From: Morganella morganii_D
GTDB taxonomy: Bacteria; Pseudomonadota; Gammaproteobacteria; Enterobacterales; Enterobacteriaceae
NCBI GenBank assembly: GCA_044772875.1
Contig: CP173058.1
Coordinates: 1,860,001-1,924,000, forward strand
Direction of reading: 5' to 3'
Length of the DNA: 64,000 nucleotides
Shown: in pieces, positions 36,536 to 45,753 of the stretch
Position numbering within the stretch: position 1 is the stretch's first letter
Layout: each line of letters starts with the position of its first letter
Notes under the pieces: model-generated
The model's database searches: none
What the model was told of the DNA's origin: nothing
The model's input: only the letters and a program-made list of their open reading frames with translations
Made by a program: the position numbers and the translations under genes

Positions 36536-36554
36536 GATTTAGCTTCCTGATAAA

Positions 36555-37508
36555 TTAAAAACGAATTAAAGCTGAACCCCAGGCGAAACCGCCGCCGAAG
36601 GCTTCAATCAGAATCAGCTGACCGCGTTTGATGCGCCCGTCACGAACCGCTTCGTCGAAAGCAGTCGGCACAGAGGCCGCAGAGGTGTTGCCGTGGCGAT
36701 CAAGGGTTACGACGACTTTATCCATGCCCATATTTAATTTTTTTGCTGTGGCACTGATAATGCGCAGGTTTGCCTGATGAGGCACCAGCCAGTCAAGTTC
36801 TGATTTATCAATATTATTCGCCACCAGCGCTTCTTCAACGACGTTGGCTAATTCACGGACCGCCACGCGGAACACCTCATTGCCTGCCATCGTCAGGTAC
36901 GCCGGTTTTTCGCTGTCGTTGCGATCTTTATTCGGTAATGTCAGCAGGTCGCCGTAACGACCGTCCGCATGTAAATGGGTGGAAAGGATACCCGGTTCTT
37001 CGGACGCTTCAACCACAAAGGCACCCGCGCCGTCACCAAACAGGATAACAGTACCGCGATCAGCCGGATCCAGCGTTTTTGCCAGCACATCCGAGCCGAT
37101 AACCAGGGCTTTTTTCGCCATACCGGTTTTAATGAATTGATCCGCCACGCTGATGGCATAGCTGAAACCGGCACACGCCGCAGCCACATCAAAGGAGATG
37201 CAGCTGTCAATGCCCAGCAGTTTCTGAATTTCACAGGCAGCACTCGGAAAACCGTGAGTGGAAGAGGTGGTGCCCACCACAATCAGATCGATATCACCGG
37301 CAGGAATACCCGCCATATCCAGTGCGTTCAGTGCTGCCTGATGGCCCATCGTGACAACCGTTTCATCATCACCGGCCAGACGGCGCTCACGGATACCAGT
37401 ACGAGTAACAATCCACTCATCGGATGTGTCGACCATTTTTTCCAGATCAGCGTTTGTGCGGATTTGTGCAGGAAGATAGCTCCCGGTTCCTAAAATTTTT
37501 GTATACAT
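36555..37508 (-). CDS. fabH: 3-oxoacyl-[ACP] synthase III
   Basis: KAS III, which starts fatty acid synthesis by condensing acetyl-CoA with malonyl-ACP. Its 317 residues carry the Cys in DVAAACAGFSYA, His in VPHQANLRI and Asn in HGNTSAAS. It lies five bases after plsX. Confidence 0.98.
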   Translation of the reverse strand: MYTKILGTGSYLPAQIRTNADLEKMVDTSDEWIVTRTGIRERRLAGDDETVVTMGHQAALNALDMAGIPAGDIDLIVVGTTSSTHGFPSAACEIQKLLGIDSCISFDVAAACAGFSYAISVADQFIKTGMAKKALVIGSDVLAKTLDPADRGTVILFGDGAGAFVVEASEEPGILSTHLHADGRYGDLLTLPNKDRNDSEKPAYLTMAGNEVFRVAVRELANVVEEALVANNIDKSELDWLVPHQANLRIISATAKKLNMGMDKVVVTLDRHGNTSAASVPTAFDEAVRDGRIKRGQLILIEAFGGGFAWGSALIRF

Positions 37509-37513
37509 ATTAG

Positions 37514-38548
37514 TTAGTTACTCTTGGGTAATACCATAGCGAGGCGGGATGCAATGCGTTCCGGCACCTGCTTTTCAACGGTCTGAACCGCCTGCGTTAT
37601 GGCAGCGTTGAATGCACTTATATTCGCCGCACCGTGACTTTTAATCACAATGCCGCGTAATCCTAACAGAGAAGCACCGTTATACTGGTCGGGGTTCAGG
37701 TGGCTGAAACGTTTATTCAGCCATTTTGTCACCACTTTCTTCACAAATTTGTACAGCAGAGATGACGATTTGCCTTCATTCTGTGATTTAAACATAGAAA
37801 GGATCACACGAATCACCCCTTCCATGGTTTTCAGGGTAACGTTACCCGCGAAGCCGTCACAGACCAGCACATCGGTTTTACCGGTCAGCAGTTCGTTACC
37901 TTCTGCATAGCCGATATAATTGATGTCCGGTATCGATTTCAGCACAATGGCTGCTTCGCGGATATTGTCGGGTCCCTTGGTTTCCTCTTCGCCGATATTC
38001 AGTAATGCCACGCGCGGATGAGAAATGCCCGCCACATCTTCTGCCATTACAGCACCCATCACCGCAAACTGCACCAGCATGTCACTGCTGCACTCCGCGT
38101 TTGCCCCCAGATCAAGCAATACCGTTTTGCCTTTCTTCTGATTCGGCACCAAGGTCATCAGTGCCGGGCGTTCGATGCCTTCAATGGATTTCAGCATCAG
38201 TTTCGCCAGCCCCATCAGCGCCCCGGTATTTCCGGCACTGACACACGCCTGCGCCTCCCCTTCTTTTACCAGCTCCAGCGCTATACGCATGGATGTGCCC
38301 TTACTCTGGCGGATAGCCTGAGAAGGTTTGGCATCACCGGCAATCGTCTCATAGGCAGGGATCACCCGCAGACGAGTGAGCAGCTCAGCATTCTGGTTTG
38401 CAAGCAGAGGAGAAATGGAATCAGGGTGCCCGACCAGCAACAGGGTGAGCTTTGGATTAGATGCCAGTGCCTGCAGCGAGGCAGGCACTGTGACATGGGG
38501 GCCGATATCCCCACCCATGGCATCTAACGCGATGGTTAGATTAGTCAA
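37514..38548 (-). CDS. plsX: Phosphate acyltransferase PlsX
   Basis: Converts acyl-ACP to acyl-phosphate for phospholipid synthesis and associates peripherally with the membrane. The conserved N terminus TNLTIALDAMGGDIGPHVTVPA is reached only from a TTG at 38548, which gives 344 residues; no clear ribosome site precedes it. GNTGALMGLAKLM, LDLGANAECS and LVCDGFAGNVTLKTMEG are family motifs. Confidence 0.95.
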   Translation of the reverse strand: MTNLTIALDAMGGDIGPHVTVPASLQALASNPKLTLLLVGHPDSISPLLANQNAELLTRLRVIPAYETIAGDAKPSQAIRQSKGTSMRIALELVKEGEAQACVSAGNTGALMGLAKLMLKSIEGIERPALMTLVPNQKKGKTVLLDLGANAECSSDMLVQFAVMGAVMAEDVAGISHPRVALLNIGEEETKGPDNIREAAIVLKSIPDINYIGYAEGNELLTGKTDVLVCDGFAGNVTLKTMEGVIRVILSMFKSQNEGKSSSLLYKFVKKVVTKWLNKRFSHLNPDQYNGASLLGLRGIVIKSHGAANISAFNAAITQAVQTVEKQVPERIASRLAMVLPKSN

Positions 38549-38576
38549 GATATCAACGTGCTTAAAAAGCAGCAGA

Positions 38577-38747
38577 TTACTTGTTGATTACCTTACGACC
38601 ACGGTAGTAACCATCAGCGGTCACATGGTGGCGCAGATGAGTTTCACCAGAGGTTTTGTCAACAGAAACCAGAGTTGCTGACAGTGCATCATGAGAGCGA
38701 CGCATACCACGTTTGGAACGAGTTGGTTTATTTTGTTGTACGGCCAT
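38577..38747 (-). CDS. rpmF: 50S ribosomal protein L32
   Basis: A 56-residue basic protein beginning MAVQQNKPTRSKRGMRRSHD and ending HHVTADGYYRGRKVINK, one residue shorter than E. coli L32 owing to a change near ALSATLVSVD. It lies between yceD and plsX, linking ribosome and lipid synthesis as in other enterobacteria. Confidence 0.98.
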   Translation of the reverse strand: MAVQQNKPTRSKRGMRRSHDALSATLVSVDKTSGETHLRHHVTADGYYRGRKVINK

Positions 38748-38759
38748 TGACCTTACTCC

Positions 38760-39284
38760 TTAAGTACTTTTCTTTAAACTGGCTAATGCGGCAAACGGAT
38801 TTGGCTTTTCTGCTTCCGGAGGAAGCTCACCAAAGACTTTCACCGCGTCGGACACTTCACAGTGTTCAGAATCATGTACCGGAACCACAGGCAGAGAAAG
38901 AATTAATTCATCTTCAATCATTGCCAGTAAATCTGTTTCACCAAAATCATTTACGTCAATTGGCTCATACTCTTCCGGTAATGCCTCAGCCTGTTCATCG
39001 CTGACAACAGGGCTGAAACAATACGTTGCGCGGACATGAAGCGGGAAGATATTACCACACCGCTGACACTCAAGTGAAACATCAGTTTCTGCTGTTCCCT
39101 TAATGACTGTCAGACGCTGTGGATCGATTTCAAACGTCAAATCAACATCAACGTCGCTGTCCACACTGACTACCGATTCGGCTAACCGCGTAACCTGCTC
39201 AGGTGCATAGCACCCCCGGTAATCCAGACGCTTCTGCGCGGCGCGCTTTGCATCAATAGTCAGAGGTAATTTTATCTTTTGCAT
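38760..39284 (-). CDS. yceD: 23S rRNA accumulation protein YceD
   Basis: DUF177 protein of 174 residues, needed for normal 23S rRNA levels in bacteria and plants. It has the paired-cysteine segment LECQRCGNIFP and an acidic C-terminal half (EEYEPIDVNDFGETDLLAMIEDELILSLP). First gene of the yceD-rpmF-plsX-fab cluster, divergent from yceF. Confidence 0.94.
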   Translation of the reverse strand: MQKIKLPLTIDAKRAAQKRLDYRGCYAPEQVTRLAESVVSVDSDVDVDLTFEIDPQRLTVIKGTAETDVSLECQRCGNIFPLHVRATYCFSPVVSDEQAEALPEEYEPIDVNDFGETDLLAMIEDELILSLPVVPVHDSEHCEVSDAVKVFGELPPEAEKPNPFAALASLKKST

Positions 39285-39438
39285 AAGGCGCGCATCTTAT
39301 ATTCGTAAGACGATATAGTCAAAGAAAATATAGACAGCAAAGAGGGCGGTAACCTGCCTTCCCGCTAAAAATACACTCAATAAGCGGCGCATAGTTTAGA
39401 ATGAGTTTATTCTTTTTACCACGATTTTCGGAATATTT

Positions 39439-40029
39439 ATGATCTCACTGGTTCTGGCCTCCACCTCCCTGTACCGCAAAGCCCTGCTGGAGAAACTCGG
39501 CATTCCGTTTGTGTCCGCCGCCCCCGGCACGGATGAAACCCCGTATCCGGCAGAAGATGCGCAGTCTCTGGTGATGCGTCTGGCGCGCGAAAAAGCCCGT
39601 TCGCTGACACAGCAGTACCCTGACAGCCTGATTATCGGCTCTGATCAGGTCTGTGTGCTGGACGGGGAAATCACCGGCAAACCGCATCACTATGATGCCG
39701 CTTTTGCACAACTGCGCAAAGCCTCCGGTCAGTGCATCACCTTTTATACCGGGCTGAGTCTGTATAACAGTGCTACCGGGGAAGATCACACGATATGTGA
39801 ACCTTACCACGTGCATTTCCGTACACTGGATAATGACGAAATCCGTGCCTATCTGCTGGCAGAAACGCCGTATCAGTGTGCGGGAAGCTTTAAATCCGAA
39901 GGATTAGGAATCGCCTTATTTAAAAAATTGCAGGGAGATGACCCTAATACACTGATAGGATTACCGCTGATCCGCCTGACTGAATTACTGATTCAGGCCG
40001 GATACAACCCACTGCGGATACCCCGCTGA
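39439..40029 (+). CDS. yceF: Maf-like 7-methyl-GTP pyrophosphatase YceF
   Basis: House-cleaning nucleotide pyrophosphatase; E. coli YceF prefers m7GTP. The 196-residue product has the Maf N-terminal motif LASTSLYRKALLEKL, IIGSDQVCVLDGEITGKP with the catalytic aspartate, and AGSFKSEGLGIALF. It is divergent from yceD. A small secreted-protein gene follows 39 bases later and may be co-transcribed. Confidence 0.95.
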   Translation: MISLVLASTSLYRKALLEKLGIPFVSAAPGTDETPYPAEDAQSLVMRLAREKARSLTQQYPDSLIIGSDQVCVLDGEITGKPHHYDAAFAQLRKASGQCITFYTGLSLYNSATGEDHTICEPYHVHFRTLDNDEIRAYLLAETPYQCAGSFKSEGLGIALFKKLQGDDPNTLIGLPLIRLTELLIQAGYNPLRIPR

Positions 40030-40068
40030 CATTTATCCGGGGTATCCGATGACTGTTAAGGAACTGAC

Positions 40069-40395
40069 ATGAAGCTGAAAATGATCGCTGCCGCAACGCT
40101 GCTGTTCAGCGCAGCAGGCCTGGCTGCCCCGTCACTGGCGGACAAAACCACCTTTGTTGCCGACTGTACAAAAGGCGCTGTGACCAACCTGAAAAACCCG
40201 GACAACCGCAGTAAAGTCCCGGCGGTCTGTGAGTGTGTATATGACAACTCACTGGCAAAATTCGGCAAAGACGGGCTGACTAAACTGGATGATCAGATCC
40301 GTAAAGGTCAGAAACTGACAGAACAGGATTCTCAGGCTATCGGTGAGATTGCACAGAGCTGCACCACAAAGATTATCGGTGTACAGACGCAGTAA
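40069..40395 (+). CDS. Small secreted cysteine-containing protein, unknown function
   Basis: A 108-residue product with a clear Sec signal peptide cleaved near PSLA/DKTT (about residue 24). The mature part of about 84 residues is hydrophilic and probably helical, with four cysteines (ADCTK, VCECVYD, QSCTT) that could form two disulfides in the periplasm. I do not recognise the family. It lies 39 bases after yceF and shares the terminator at 40421-40447. E. coli has no gene here as far as I recall. Confidence 0.75.
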   Translation: MKLKMIAAATLLFSAAGLAAPSLADKTTFVADCTKGAVTNLKNPDNRSKVPAVCECVYDNSLAKFGKDGLTKLDDQIRKGQKLTEQDSQAIGEIAQSCTTKIIGVQTQ

Positions 40396-40420
40396 CCACA
40401 GAATTAGATCCGTATAAGAA

Positions 40421-40447
40421 AAAACCCGCGTCCGGCGCGGGTTTTTT
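40421..40447. terminator. Bidirectional terminator between the secreted protein gene and rluC
   Basis: AAAACCCGCG (40421-40430) pairs with CGCGGGTTTT (40436-40445) over TCCGG. A and T runs flank both sides, and convergent genes end on either side. Confidence 0.92.
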
Positions 40448-40463
40448 ATACCTGTTCTCTGGC

Positions 40464-41423
40464 TTATTTTGCCTGTTTCGACCGCAGCACGGTCAGACAG
40501 TGACACAGTTTTTCATCTAACGGCGCCTGCAGGCGCATCGCCTCTCCGGTAGACGGATGGGTAAAGGCGAGTGCCGCCGCATGTAAAAACAGCCGGTTAA
40601 GACCCGTCCCTTTCAGTTGTGCATCAAACTGAGTATCACCGTAACGGTTATCAAACGCGATAGGATGCCCCGCATGAAGCGTATGCACACGGATCTGATG
40701 TGTGCGGCCGGTTACCGGACTGGCTTTGACCAGTGTGGCAGACTCAAAGCGCTCTTCCACTTTAAACCGCGTTTCCGATGGTTTGCCTTCCGGACTGACT
40801 TTCACCACGCGCTCGCCGCTCCGGAGAATATTTTTCAGCAGCGGAGCCTGCACCACTTTCACTGAGGACTGCCACTGACCACGCACCAGTGCCAGATAAT
40901 CTTTCTGCATCTGTTTCAGACGCAGTTGTTCATGCAGCGCCCGCAGTGCAGAGCGTTTTTTGGCGATCAGCAGAATTCCGGATGTATCGCGGTCAAGCCG
41001 GTGAACCAGTTCCAGGAAACGCGCCTCCGGGCGCAGCGCCCGCATTGCCTCAATCACACCGAAACTCAGACCGCTGCCGCCGTGTACCGCCGTACCGGCC
41101 GGTTTATTAATCACCAGAATATGATCATCTTCATATAATACACACTCTGCGAGTGCAGAGACTTTATCCAGTTTCACCGACACCGGGGCATCATTTTTCT
41201 CTGCCACACGCACCGGCGGAATACGGATGCTGTCCCCGTCCGCGATTTTGTATTCCGGCTTAATCCGGCCTTTATTTACGCGCACCTCTCCTTTACGGAT
41301 GATGCGGTAAATCATGCTCTTCGGCACCCCTTTGAGGCGCGCGAGCAGAAAATTATCAATACGCTGGCCGGCTTCATCGCCGGTCACAACAACAAATTGA
41401 ACTGTCTGATTATCAGTTTTCAT
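40464..41423 (-). CDS. rluC: 23S rRNA pseudouridine synthase RluC
   Basis: Makes pseudouridines 955, 2504 and 2580 of 23S rRNA (E. coli numbering). The start MKTDNQTVQFVVVTGDEAGQRIDNFLL at 41423 gives 319 residues. An S4-like RNA-binding domain (KGVPKSMIYRIIRKGEVRVNKGR) precedes the catalytic domain with the aspartate in HRLDRDTSG. It is divergent from rne, as in E. coli. Confidence 0.96.
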   Translation of the reverse strand: MKTDNQTVQFVVVTGDEAGQRIDNFLLARLKGVPKSMIYRIIRKGEVRVNKGRIKPEYKIADGDSIRIPPVRVAEKNDAPVSVKLDKVSALAECVLYEDDHILVINKPAGTAVHGGSGLSFGVIEAMRALRPEARFLELVHRLDRDTSGILLIAKKRSALRALHEQLRLKQMQKDYLALVRGQWQSSVKVVQAPLLKNILRSGERVVKVSPEGKPSETRFKVEERFESATLVKASPVTGRTHQIRVHTLHAGHPIAFDNRYGDTQFDAQLKGTGLNRLFLHAAALAFTHPSTGEAMRLQAPLDEKLCHCLTVLRSKQAK

Positions 41424-41551
41424 GAAACGGGGGGCTATCCTCTGAACCGTTGCTCCGTAAACCGGTATACTTTTCCGGTGAAACAGGCGGCAAATGTGCA
41501 TCAATGTTTTACGCGGCTATTTTCCCATTTTTTCCGGAAAAAGACCAAGGA

Positions 41552-41580
41552 TTAACGTCATTAACAAATTTCTGCATAAT
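41552..41580 (+). promoter_or_regulatory. Probable rne promoter
   Basis: TTAACG (41552-41557) and CATAAT (41575-41580) are separated by 17 bases. Transcription from about 41587 would give a leader of about 370 bases, close to the 361-base rne leader of E. coli. Confidence 0.5.
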
Positions 41581-41586
41581 TTTCAC

Positions 41587-41956
41587 CGAAACATGCAATG
41601 TCACCTTGCTATAACCACACCGGCAATGGAATAATGCATGCGCCGATTTTGGCAAAACAGATATTTTATCTTTGTCTGACCGATGACAACGCAGCAATGG
41701 CGTAAGACGTTATTTCCGGTCAGATAATCAGCGGGCTGCGGGTTGCAGCTTACCGGGCCGGCATCGCGTATAAACGTGATTTTCAGCCGGCAACGGGGAT
41801 TCAGACAAGACTGAACCTCACCGACACAATTTGCACCTCTATACGATCGACAGCCGGGAGGCTGACGGTGCGGTAAAAGCCACGAGGTCATCGGTTCCGG
41901 TAGCAATGAGATTGCCCGCAGCGCACTAATTAAATGAAAAAATTGAGTAACTTATA
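41587..41956 (+). promoter_or_regulatory. rne 5' leader (autoregulatory element)
   Basis: About 370 bases without a gene ahead of rne. In E. coli the equivalent leader contains hairpins recognised by RNase E to control its own mRNA. Short hairpins are visible (AGCC-GGGA-GGCT near 41851 and GCAAT-GAG-ATTGC near 41905), but the full conserved fold was not modelled. Confidence 0.6.
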
Positions 41957-44900
41957 ATGAAAAGAATGTTAATCAACGCAACTCAGCAGGAAGAGTTGCG
42001 TGTTGCCCTTGTTGACGGGCAACGCTTGTATGATCTGGATATCGAAAGCCCCGGTCACGAACAAAAAAAAGCAAACATCTATAAAGGGAAAATCACCCGT
42101 ATTGAACCGAGTTTAGAAGCTGCTTTTGTTGACTATGGCGCAGAACGTCACGGTTTCCTCCCCGTCAAAGAAATTGCCCGCGAGTATTTCCCTGCTAATT
42201 ACCATGCCTCCGGCCGCCCGAATATTAAAGATGTCCTGAAAGAAGGTCAGGAAGTCATTGTGCAGGTGGACAAAGAAGAGCGCGGTAATAAAGGGGCTGC
42301 ACTCACCACCTTTATCAGTCTGGCCGGCAGCTATCTGGTTCTGATGCCGAATAACCCGCGTGCCGGGGGGATTTCCCGCCGTATCGAAGGGGATGACCGC
42401 ACTGAGCTGAAAGAAGCCCTGTCTGCACTGGATGTCCCGGACGGTATGGGCCTGATTGTCCGCACCGCTGGTGTGGGCAAATCCGCCGATGCCCTGCGCT
42501 GGGATCTCGAGTACCGTATCAAGCACTGGGAAGCCATCAAAAAAGTCGCTGAAGGCCGCCCTGCCCCGTTCCTGATCCATCAGGAAAGTAATGTTATTGT
42601 CCGCGCGTTCCGTGATTATCTGCGCCCGGACATCGGTGAAATCCTCATCGATAACCCGAAAATTCTGGATCTGGCGCGCAAGCACATCACCGCTATCGGT
42701 CGTGCGGATTTTGCCAGCAAAATCAAACTGTACCAGGGCGAAGTGCCGCTGTTCAGCCACTATCAGATCGAATCGCAGATTGAATCCGCTTTCCAGCGCG
42801 AAGTCCGTCTGCCGTCCGGCGGTGCGATTGTTATCGACACCACCGAAGCCCTGACCGCTATCGATATCAACTCCTCCCGCTCGACGCGCGGCGGTGATAT
42901 CGAAGAAACCGCATTTAACACCAATCTGGAAGCCGCGGATGAAATTGCCCGCCAGTTGCGCCTGCGTGACCTCGGCGGCCTGATTGTTATCGACTTTATC
43001 GATATGACGCCGGTCCGCCATCAGCGCGAAGTGGAAAACCGCATGCGCGAAGCGGTGCGTCAGGATCGTGCCCGTATTCAGATTGGCCGTATTTCCCGCT
43101 TTGGTCTGCTGGAGATGTCCCGTCAGCGCCTGAGCCCGTCACTGGGTGAATCAAGCCACCATGTGTGTCCGCGATGCAGCGGCACCGGGACAGTGCGTGA
43201 TAACGAATCACTGGCTCTCTCCATTCTGCGTCTGATTGAAGAAGAAGCGCTGAAAGAAAATACCCATCAGGTACATGCGATTGTACCGGTGCCGGTAGCC
43301 TCTTATCTGCTGAACGAGAAACGTCAGGCAGTCAGTGCGATTGAAGCACGTCAGGCCGGTGTCAGTGTCATTATCGTGCCGGACAATCAGATGGAAACCC
43401 CGCATTTCCGCGTGGTTCGTGTCCGTAAAGGTGATGAAGTCAGCACGCTGAGCTACCGCCTGCCGGAGAAATACGAAGCAGAGTCCGCTGCCGGTGAAGA
43501 AGAGGAAATGCAGGAACGCCGTGCGCCGGAACAACCGGCCATCAATGCCTTTGCAATTACATCCGACGCACCGGTACCGGCACAATCTGCTGCTGCCCGT
43601 AAACCGGAAAGTAAACGCGATAACCGTCAGGACAAGCAGGCACCTGCTGCTTCTGAAGGTGGTTTCTTCAGCCGTCTTATCAAAAAATTGTTCGGCTCCG
43701 CACCTGCTGCGGCAGAAGAAACTGAGCAGAAAGAGAAGAAACAGAGTAACGACAACAATCGCCGCGGCGGAAATGATCGTAACAAACAGCGCCGTAACCG
43801 TCGTGACCGCAATGATCGCAATGGCGAACGTACCGAACGCGCTGAGCGCCCTGAGCGCAGCGAACGCAGTGATAACGAATCGCGTAACAAACGCGATCGC
43901 GACACCGTAAATGAGCCGCGTAAAGGCCGCAATCAGAATACGCCGAACGAAGATCTGACACCGGAAGAACTGGCTGCCCGCGAAGCACAGCAGCAGTTAC
44001 GCCGTGAACAGCGTGCAGAACGTCAGCGCCGCCGTCAGGAAGAGAAACGTGCTCAGCAGGATGCGAAAAAACTGCGTGCCCAGCAGGAAGATCAGGACGC
44101 CCTGAACAATGACGGCAATACGGAAGATGATGATGCACCGGCTCCGGTTCGTCAGCGCCGTACCCGCCGCCAGCTGAACGGGTCTGTCCGTGTCACTGAT
44201 GGTGAAACACAGACTAAACCGGTTGTTGCCGAGCCGGTTCCGGTTGTTACCGGCAACGCACCGGCGGCCGTTTCTGCGGAGACAGAGGTACCGGCAACGG
44301 CTGAAAACAATGGTGATGAAACACACAGTGATAACATTCTGCCGCGCCGCTCCCGCCGTTCACCGCGTCATCTGCGGGTGAGTGGCCAGCGCCGCCGCCG
44401 TTATCGTGAAGACCGTCAGCTGACACAGTCTCCGGTTCCGCTGGAGATGGCTGTATTCTCTCCTGAACTGGCTTCCGGTAAAGTGTGGATCCGGTATCCG
44501 GTTGTAACACCTGCCGCACAGGCAGAACAGGACGTGACAACAGATATTCCGGAAATCACCGAAACCACCGCTGTGATGACAGAAACAGCGGTTGTCACTC
44601 AGGTTGTGGCTGAAACCACAGAAACAACCATTGTGGCAGAACAGTTCTCTCTGACCGTTGCTTCTGAAGCACCTCAGGCCGCTGCTCCGGAAGAAACGCC
44701 GGTTGCTGATAGTGTGGCTGAGCCGGTACCGGCAGAAATACCGGCACCGGAAATCGCTGAGATTGCGGCAGATGAACCTGTGGTAACTGAAGAAGTTGTT
44801 GCAGTTGCAGAACCTGTTACCGCACCGGTTGCAGCACCGGTTACTGAAACAACGGTCGTGACAGCCGGACGCCATGCGTACTCACCGATGACCAAAGCTC

Positions 44901-45040
44901 CTGCTCCGGTAACCACCGGCGAAATCTTTGTTGTCACCGAATATCAGCGTGAAGCCCGTGAAGCATATCCGCTGCACGGCGCAGGCGGTCATGCAGCTAC
45001 CAGCCATGCTGCATCAGAGCCGTCAAAAACGTTGCTCTGA
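41957..45040 (+). CDS. rne: Ribonuclease E
   Basis: Essential endoribonuclease and degradosome scaffold, 1027 residues. The N-terminal catalytic half has an S1 domain (about 36-120), 5'-sensor, DNase I-like site with aspartates in TAIDINS (about 303) and VIDFIDM (about 346), and the zinc-link CPRCSGTG. The C-terminal half is low-complexity: an Arg/Asp/Asn-rich segment (about 590-720), then PRRSRRSPRHLRVSGQRRRRY with SPELASGKVWIRYP, acidic Val/Thr/Glu/Pro repeats, and a terminal PMTKAPAP...GAGGHAATSHAA that matches the PNPase-binding end of E. coli RNase E. Degradosome contacts are inferred from these motifs. Confidence 0.97.
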   Translation: MKRMLINATQQEELRVALVDGQRLYDLDIESPGHEQKKANIYKGKITRIEPSLEAAFVDYGAERHGFLPVKEIAREYFPANYHASGRPNIKDVLKEGQEVIVQVDKEERGNKGAALTTFISLAGSYLVLMPNNPRAGGISRRIEGDDRTELKEALSALDVPDGMGLIVRTAGVGKSADALRWDLEYRIKHWEAIKKVAEGRPAPFLIHQESNVIVRAFRDYLRPDIGEILIDNPKILDLARKHITAIGRADFASKIKLYQGEVPLFSHYQIESQIESAFQREVRLPSGGAIVIDTTEALTAIDINSSRSTRGGDIEETAFNTNLEAADEIARQLRLRDLGGLIVIDFIDMTPVRHQREVENRMREAVRQDRARIQIGRISRFGLLEMSRQRLSPSLGESSHHVCPRCSGTGTVRDNESLALSILRLIEEEALKENTHQVHAIVPVPVASYLLNEKRQAVSAIEARQAGVSVIIVPDNQMETPHFRVVRVRKGDEVSTLSYRLPEKYEAESAAGEEEEMQERRAPEQPAINAFAITSDAPVPAQSAAARKPESKRDNRQDKQAPAASEGGFFSRLIKKLFGSAPAAAEETEQKEKKQSNDNNRRGGNDRNKQRRNRRDRNDRNGERTERAERPERSERSDNESRNKRDRDTVNEPRKGRNQNTPNEDLTPEELAAREAQQQLRREQRAERQRRRQEEKRAQQDAKKLRAQQEDQDALNNDGNTEDDDAPAPVRQRRTRRQLNGSVRVTDGETQTKPVVAEPVPVVTGNAPAAVSAETEVPATAENNGDETHSDNILPRRSRRSPRHLRVSGQRRRRYREDRQLTQSPVPLEMAVFSPELASGKVWIRYPVVTPAAQAEQDVTTDIPEITETTAVMTETAVVTQVVAETTETTIVAEQFSLTVASEAPQAAAPEETPVADSVAEPVPAEIPAPEIAEIAADEPVVTEEVVAVAEPVTAPVAAPVTETTVVTAGRHAYSPMTKAPAPVTTGEIFVVTEYQREAREAYPLHGAGGHAATSHAASEPSKTLL

Positions 45041-45056
45041 TAACCTGCACTGCACT

Positions 45057-45087
45057 GAAAAAGGCTCCCCCGGGAGCCTTTTTTTCA
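45057..45087 (+). terminator. Terminator after rne
   Basis: AAGGCTCC (45061-45068) pairs with GGAGCCTT (45073-45080), preceded by A's and followed by a T run. Confidence 0.92.
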
Positions 45088-45095
45088 TCTTTTTT

Positions 45096-45129
45096 TCAAA
45101 AAAAACCGCGAATACATTATCCACGGTTC
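45096..45129 (-). terminator. Terminator after yeeX
   Basis: On the - strand AACCGTG and CGCGGTT (one G-U) enclose an 11-base loop and are followed by a run of T's (the A run at 45097-45105). Confidence 0.65.
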
Positions 45130-45149
45130 CTGCTGTTCTGCTTACGCGA

Positions 45150-45476
45150 TTACTTAATATCTTTGATATCGCCCATCGCTTTGAGTTCTCTGGAGATTTC
45201 GCGGCGCTCTTTTGACAGATCCGCGTTTTTGATGATGTACTCATCCACACGGTCTTCATAGTCACTGCGCATATTAGCAATGATGGCCTGGATATCTTCA
45301 ATGGACATACCCGGCTTGATGTATTCACTCAGGTTATCAAGCAGAAGTACTCGTTTCTGGTTATCACGAATTTTCTTTTCGTTGTCAGTTATTTCACGCA
45401 GTATTTTGTTTTTACGGCGAAACATACGAACGAACTCCAGGACATTGTGAAAGGAAGGCTTGGTTGTGTTGTCCAT
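45150..45476 (-). CDS. yeeX: YeeX/DUF496 family protein
   Basis: A 107-residue coiled-coil protein with many charged residues, function unknown; it has been linked to the nucleoid in E. coli. MDNTTKPSFHNVLEFVRMFRRKNK, DNQKRVLLLDNLSEYIKPGMS and the DYEDRVDEYIIKNADLSKERR segment are close to E. coli YeeX. ATG 45476 is the conserved start; an upstream start 69 bases earlier is not conserved. It is near sbcB, also a neighbour in E. coli. Confidence 0.93.
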   Translation of the reverse strand: MDNTTKPSFHNVLEFVRMFRRKNKILREITDNEKKIRDNQKRVLLLDNLSEYIKPGMSIEDIQAIIANMRSDYEDRVDEYIIKNADLSKERREISRELKAMGDIKDIK

Positions 45477-45753
45477 TATTCTACCCTTAGTCATATCTGA
45501 AATGTGATTCATTAAACAATACAGGTTAACCATGACTGCCGACAAGCAATTCCGCCGGTTTTCGTCAGTGTTATTCAGTGTAGCGTATTTCTGTGCGGAA
45601 TTGTTTCAGCCGATGTAAGTTCCGCACAAAATACCGCAATTTTGTGAGATCCGCCATCAGATACCGTTACGGGGATAACCGGTACTGAAATTGGTATTTT
45701 TTCTCCGATTTGTTACCCTGTAGCCTATCATTTATCAGAAAACGGGCCATACG

